A stretch of 64,000 bases of DNA from Apostichopus japonicus. Lineage: Eukaryota; Echinodermata; Holothuroidea; Aspidochirotida; Stichopodidae. The notes beneath the pieces were generated by a model. That model was not told where the DNA came from, did not search any database, and was given only the letters and a program-made list of their open reading frames with translations. The first letter of the stretch is position 1. Each line of letters starts with the position of its first letter. Location: the NCBI RefSeq assembly GCF_037975245.1, contig NC_092571.1, positions 288,501-352,500 on the forward strand, in the 5' to 3' direction. Made by a program: the position numbers and the translations under genes. Of the stretch, positions 60,313 to 64,000 are shown piece by piece.

Positions 60313-61049
60313 TTAATTCCTGCAAGTAGTCACCTCTGCCAGTACAAGGCAGGTCAAGTCCTCTGCAATGCACTTTTGTATCAAGTGCTTCCTAGTCACA
60401 GTTTGTGCAGGTAACATATCAGAGGAGAGTACTGCTTTAGCCAGTGCCCTGCGGAGTGACTTGAGTAGGTGAACTTGGTCTAACAGCATATGGTTCTCTG
60501 TTTCAGAATGAGTAGCTGCAGCCATTGTACCAGTGAACCCTTTACATGCCTTGCCATCAGCATCAGTTGTTAGGCACTTCTCCTTTAGTGGGTTCTTACC
60601 AGTAAGTAATTTGGATGCACAAATCTTTCCACCATTCTGTTCATCTTTGACATTGGCATCTTTACTGAACAGCCCTCATGGACTGGACATTGCAACTTGT
60701 GACCCCTTCTTCTATTCATTTCACCAATTAAGTTACAGTTGTTACTGTGATTGTAATCAAAATTAAATTTATCAATGGTGACATTCTCAACAATTACATC
60801 TCTGTATTGGCTTGCACGAACAAATGGAGTCTTACTTTTTGCATTAAGCAGACACGTATGATATTGACGATCATATTCTGCAAAAATTGGAGAGTCTTTT
60901 GAGAGGCCATGCAGTTGCAGTGTCTTCTTTATACACCCCTTTTCTGATATATCATTTTCATTCATTTCTTCTATTGCAGGTCCAAACTGGTTGGCTGACT
61001 TTTGTAGTGTACTGACAGCGGGACTTGGAAGAGAGATGCTGCTGAGCAT
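60313..61049 (-). pseudogene. Mutator-like transposase, main fragment with one frameshift
   Basis: The minus strand is open from 61049 to about 60680, then continues in a shifted frame to 60313. The first part carries FAEYDRQYH, KSKTPFVRASQYRD and VIVENVT, then a His/Cys stretch (CPVHEGC). After a shift near 60660-60680 the second part reads CLTTDADGKACKGF, a His-containing DQVHLLKSLRRA segment and an LxxC-containing tail (IAEDLTCLVLAEV). A D-x-x-Y with KTP and ASQ, then TTDxDGKA and a conserved His, matches how I remember the Mutator-like transposase domain (Pfam Mutator) of invertebrates, with the aspartates as likely catalytic acids. The N-terminal and C-terminal ends are missing. The function would be cut-and-paste transposition, but this copy is broken. 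Confidence 0.5.
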
Positions 61050-61118
61050 TCTATGAGCTGCACTTGAACCGATCTACATCTGATGCAAGCCTGACTGCCG
61101 TGCAATGTTTAGTTCTGA

Positions 61119-61290
61119 AGGATTCTTGCCAGGTTTGCTTCTTGGTTTAAACCTTTGTAGATGGGCCAGAGCTTACAGTACCTTTGTATCTTCAGAGAAT
61201 GCATCCAAACACAACCTTTAAGCCAAGTCCCACAAATTCTTCATATCTAAGTTTGCAAGAGGAATAGGTGCCACAAAGGCGCTCACTTCA
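61119..61290 (-). pseudogene. Mutator-like transposase, upstream fragment
   Basis: ctgaaggattcttgccaggtt onward matches 48301-48450, and a short end piece (ttgcaagaggaat) matches 48650-48665. About 190 bp between them are deleted relative to 48301-48672. It belongs upstream of the fragment at 60313-61049 on the minus strand. Confidence 0.55.
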
Positions 61291-61292
61291 CA

Positions 61293-61934
61293 AAGTTATT
61301 AGCCTCCCCCAACCAAATGTTTTTTACCTACTGAAAGAAAGATAATTTGCAATGTGTTTTTCAATGGTTAAACTGATATTATTATTACCATAAATATTGT
61401 ATTGACTTCCCCAATAATTCTAACCAATATGGAATGGTAATAATTACACAGCATATGATTGTATGTTATTGGCATGCGATGTAAAAACCTGTGCATGCCT
61501 ATATGATATGCACATTGACATGTGTAACACGCGAAACTCGAACAATTTAGGTTATATTTTCCCAGATCAGCCCCCCCCCAAATCACATTGGGCCCCTACG
61601 CCTATGACGGTAGTTCTATTAGGCATGTTTTTTGGAGTATTCAAAATCATACCAAGTTTTGTGTGGTGGAGTATAAGAATCGCGAGATACAATTTATGAA
61701 AGTGGCAAGGAATAATGGTAAATATGACTGATAAAAGGCCAATTTTGACCGAAAATGTCAATTTTTAGGTCATTCACAATCACAGGAATATATGAATAGG
61801 CCTAGATAAACTGTGGTGCGACAGTCGGAAATTCCAGCTGTCGCACTCCAATTTTCCAACTATCGTCAGTTTTATCAAGTTCGGGGGGTGAGACACCCCC
61901 CACACCCACCCCCCTTCTAGCCACGTCCGTGGGT
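61293..61934. other. Spacer with C-rich tracts
   Basis: No gene was seen. A C9 tract is near 61571, followed by gggcccctacgcctatgacg. A G6/C6 hairpin-like stretch (ggggggtgagacacccccc) and further C-rich sequence lie at about 61883-61930, just before the left flank of copy E. These look like ends of decayed repeats, but no inverted partner was identified. Confidence 0.45.
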
Positions 61935-62007
61935 GTAAGTCACAACTTCTCAAACAATCATTAAAAGAGGTTTAATGTGGAGTCTAAAAATTTCAATTTT
62001 TAGTTAA

Positions 62008-63367
62008 GATGGCATACTCATATTAGCATTTACATCAATCCACCACAAGTGTTCTCATTCAGAAAAAGCAACAGGAGAACAAATTTCTTGATATGTTATC
62101 AATTAGTGTCTGGTGTTTTCTTGGCAGGGATGTTAAGGAGCATGAAAGAGAGTACAAGTGATACAAAAATTTGGTCAGTTGAGGTAAGTTTAGACCAATT
62201 TAGGCTTCCCTGGAACAGCATACAGAAATTGATTTCTGCTGAGTAAAGAGGTTGTTTACAAGTGAGGAAAACTTCAGTCTCTCATAGTAAACAAGCAATC
62301 TGCATGGTTATGATATAGAAAATTGAGGGTGCTATGAATGGCCAACTTGTCAGCTATCCAGTTATTGGTTGCATTTAGCTTGTGAGAGCTAAATAGATTA
62401 AGGGATCACATCACTTTATGATTTAGTGTGTATTGGGTAGTGTTTGCACGGGTTATCCGGGTACCCGCCCGACGCCATACTACCCGGTTCCTAATTTATT
62501 ACCCGCATCCTCCGTAGTGTGATATAAAAAATTTTAAAAAATCGCAAATCGATGGTTAGGCAGATTTCCCATTGACTTAGTGTGGTGTTAGGCTACCATG
62601 TGTCGAAGATAACAGCAATAACGAAAGTACTCCATGGATATCTTATAACTGCGTCACAATTTCAGCGAATAAACAGATGGTTAGGCCTAGCTAGATTTCT
62701 CATTGACTCAGTGTGGTGTGGTGTTTGGCTACCATGTGGAAGAAATTATTATTTATTCATTCGTTTATTTCATGGAAGGAAAGGCTGACAAGGAATTTTA
62801 TGAGATGTTTACGGATTATAGACAGGATAACTAAAAAATAATAATCGCAAGTGGCTGTTAAAGTGTTTACTAATCGTTTATTCCAAATGCGATCAAATTG
62901 TGCGAATCGCACAATCTCGCGGCTAATGCGAACCCTGGGCCTGCCTAATAGATAGTAGTAGTAACAACTGTTTACGAGCTAAATTGGATATTTATATTGT
63001 GAGATCAATAGACGTGGAGAGCAAGCAAAAGCCGCGACGGCAGTGCGATGTTAGTAGTAATGTTAATTATATGAAGTTATTAACAAGTTAATGAAAGAAA
63101 CAATAGCAAATAGAAATTATTGAGGAAGGTTTTATACCTTATCTTACACCTACGTTTTTGAACATGAAAACATTGTCAGTAGAGAATATGATTCATTTAT
63201 TATGGCATCCAATATGTCATTTCTTGAAAATTGTGATACTCGAGGGTAAAACAATTTTTTTCCGGGTACCCGGATACCCGACGGGTAACGGCTCTTGGGT
63301 ACCCGGTTCCCGATTTTTGGACCCGTGTAAACACTAGTATTGGGGCATTTAATAGGTGTATACTACC
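62008..63367. mobile_element. Small inverted-repeat element, copy E, split by a hAT insertion
   Basis: The left part begins gatggcatactcatattag at 62008 and follows copies A and B to gatttagtgtgta. The right part (63337-63367) ends gtatactacc. The 62438-63336 segment interrupts it. The preceding 70 bp (61935-62007) match the flank of copies C and D. Confidence 0.7.
62438..63336. mobile_element. hAT non-autonomous element with perfect target duplication
   Basis: 899 bp starting tagtgtttgcacgggt and ending with its near-exact inverse (acccgtgtaaacacta, one mismatch). gtattggg flanks both sides (62430-62437 and 63337-63344), an 8-bp target duplication. Several gggtacccg palindromes lie near both ends. 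No transposase is present. Removing it restores a continuous copy E, so it inserted after that element. Confidence 0.9.
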
Positions 63368-64000
63368 ACAGACCCTTTTATCATGCCGACTAGTATTCAG
63401 CAATTGGTTGAGCAATATTGTGTGTCTATGTGTAGGACATTTTATTTGACCGCATAAGAATCATAAACATTTTCAGAAGTCCAACACCTGTTAACAAACA
63501 ATTTAATAACTTGTTAGTACTTTTATTTTACAATCATTTGGTCAGAATGGAATGTCATTAGTTGAATCACAGAAACTATATTTGGTAAGTTGTTGAATCA
63601 CAGAAACTATATTTGGTAAGTTGAAACTATGAAGAATCAACAGTGTGTTTTGTTTGTTTACTATTAAAATAGGAATTAATGGCCAAAGAAGTTCAAAATT
63701 CCAAGGCTGCTACTAGTGCTTGAGGGAAGACTGAAAGCAGAAAGAATGCCTAATGACAGAGAAAGAAGACATTATACAGACACTGTGTGACTGCATGGTA
63801 GGATATACCTGGCTAAAATAGGTCAACAGTTTAATACAGTAAACTCACACTATATCATTGCCAAACAGCTCTCTGAAATCTGAAATAATCACGAGGAGCG
63901 ATTTAATGCTGCAACGTTACGCTGGAGACCCGACTTGCATTTGACAGATACTAATAGTGGGCCCAACTTACAATAAAGTGAGCCTAACAAGTAACTTTGA
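63368..64000. other. AT-rich right end of the window, no supported gene
   Basis: Apart from the 31-bp duplication, no coding, RNA or mobile feature is recognised. Confidence 0.5.
63562..63622. repeat. 31-bp tandem duplication, two copies
   Basis: ttgaatcacagaaactatat appears at 63562 and again at 63593 with the same following bases. This is a small recent slippage or duplication event. Confidence 0.85.

Noticed and set aside
61883-61930. Intrinsic terminator or structured RNA in the G/C-rich hairpin stretch
   Set aside because: The context is eukaryotic repeat debris, and the low-complexity G and C tracts explain the pairing.

Overview
The window is animal (metazoan) repeat DNA, most like a marine invertebrate genome. 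That is inferred from the element mix: a tRNA-like satellite, a CR1/L2-like reverse transcriptase, hAT, pogo/Tigger-like and Mutator-like elements, and a fragment of a His-Me finger endonuclease. The species cannot be named from the sequence. No intact host gene, rRNA gene, functional tRNA gene or CRISPR array was found.

Positions 1-45210 are one uninterrupted head-to-tail satellite array of about 290 monomers, mostly 157, 156 or 155 bp. It continues off the left edge of the window. The monomer is about 50% GC with about 13 CpG. It contains a tRNA-type A box (tggcgcggttgg) and a B-box-like motif (ggctcgagacc) in the right order and strand, with a TTTT tract about 17 bp after the B box. One monomer carries a 64-bp insertion ending in an (AAATC)n run, which resembles a SINE 3' tail. 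The last monomer before unique DNA has a consensus A box. Together these suggest the satellite grew from a tRNA-derived SINE or a similar Pol III unit. The array is a mosaic of local multi-monomer duplications (5-, 7-, 8-, 11-, 14/15- and 17-mers). A domain around 31.4-38.7 kb, and parts of 39.5-43.2 kb, are dominated by 156-bp monomers. Because 156 is a multiple of 3, these give long open frames on both strands, which I read as by-products.

Positions 45211-64000 are AT-richer and built from nested, decayed transposable elements. (a) A small element with GG...CC termini and a TTA target duplication occurs in five copies or fragments. (b) Three sets of minus-strand Mutator-like transposase fragments lie at about 48.3-48.7, 53.6-54.9 and 60.3-61.3 kb. 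(c) A 5'-truncated CR1/L2-like reverse transcriptase (53.7-54.8 kb) is inserted inside one of them. (d) A His-Me/HNH endonuclease fragment lies at 53.3-53.6 kb. (e) A hAT-like non-autonomous element lies at 52178-53119. (f) A 3.9-kb pogo/Tigger-like element (56194-60110) has 28-bp perfect inverted repeats and TA target sites. It is itself interrupted by a 1.5-kb hAT element (57014-58498) with a perfect 8-bp target duplication. (g) A 0.9-kb hAT element (62438-63336), also with a perfect 8-bp target duplication, sits inside a copy of the small element.

The most notable signal is the satellite: a megasatellite-scale array in which nearly every monomer carries a Pol III-type internal promoter signature, with one monomer apparently carrying a SINE-like tail and one edge monomer with an ancestral-looking promoter.
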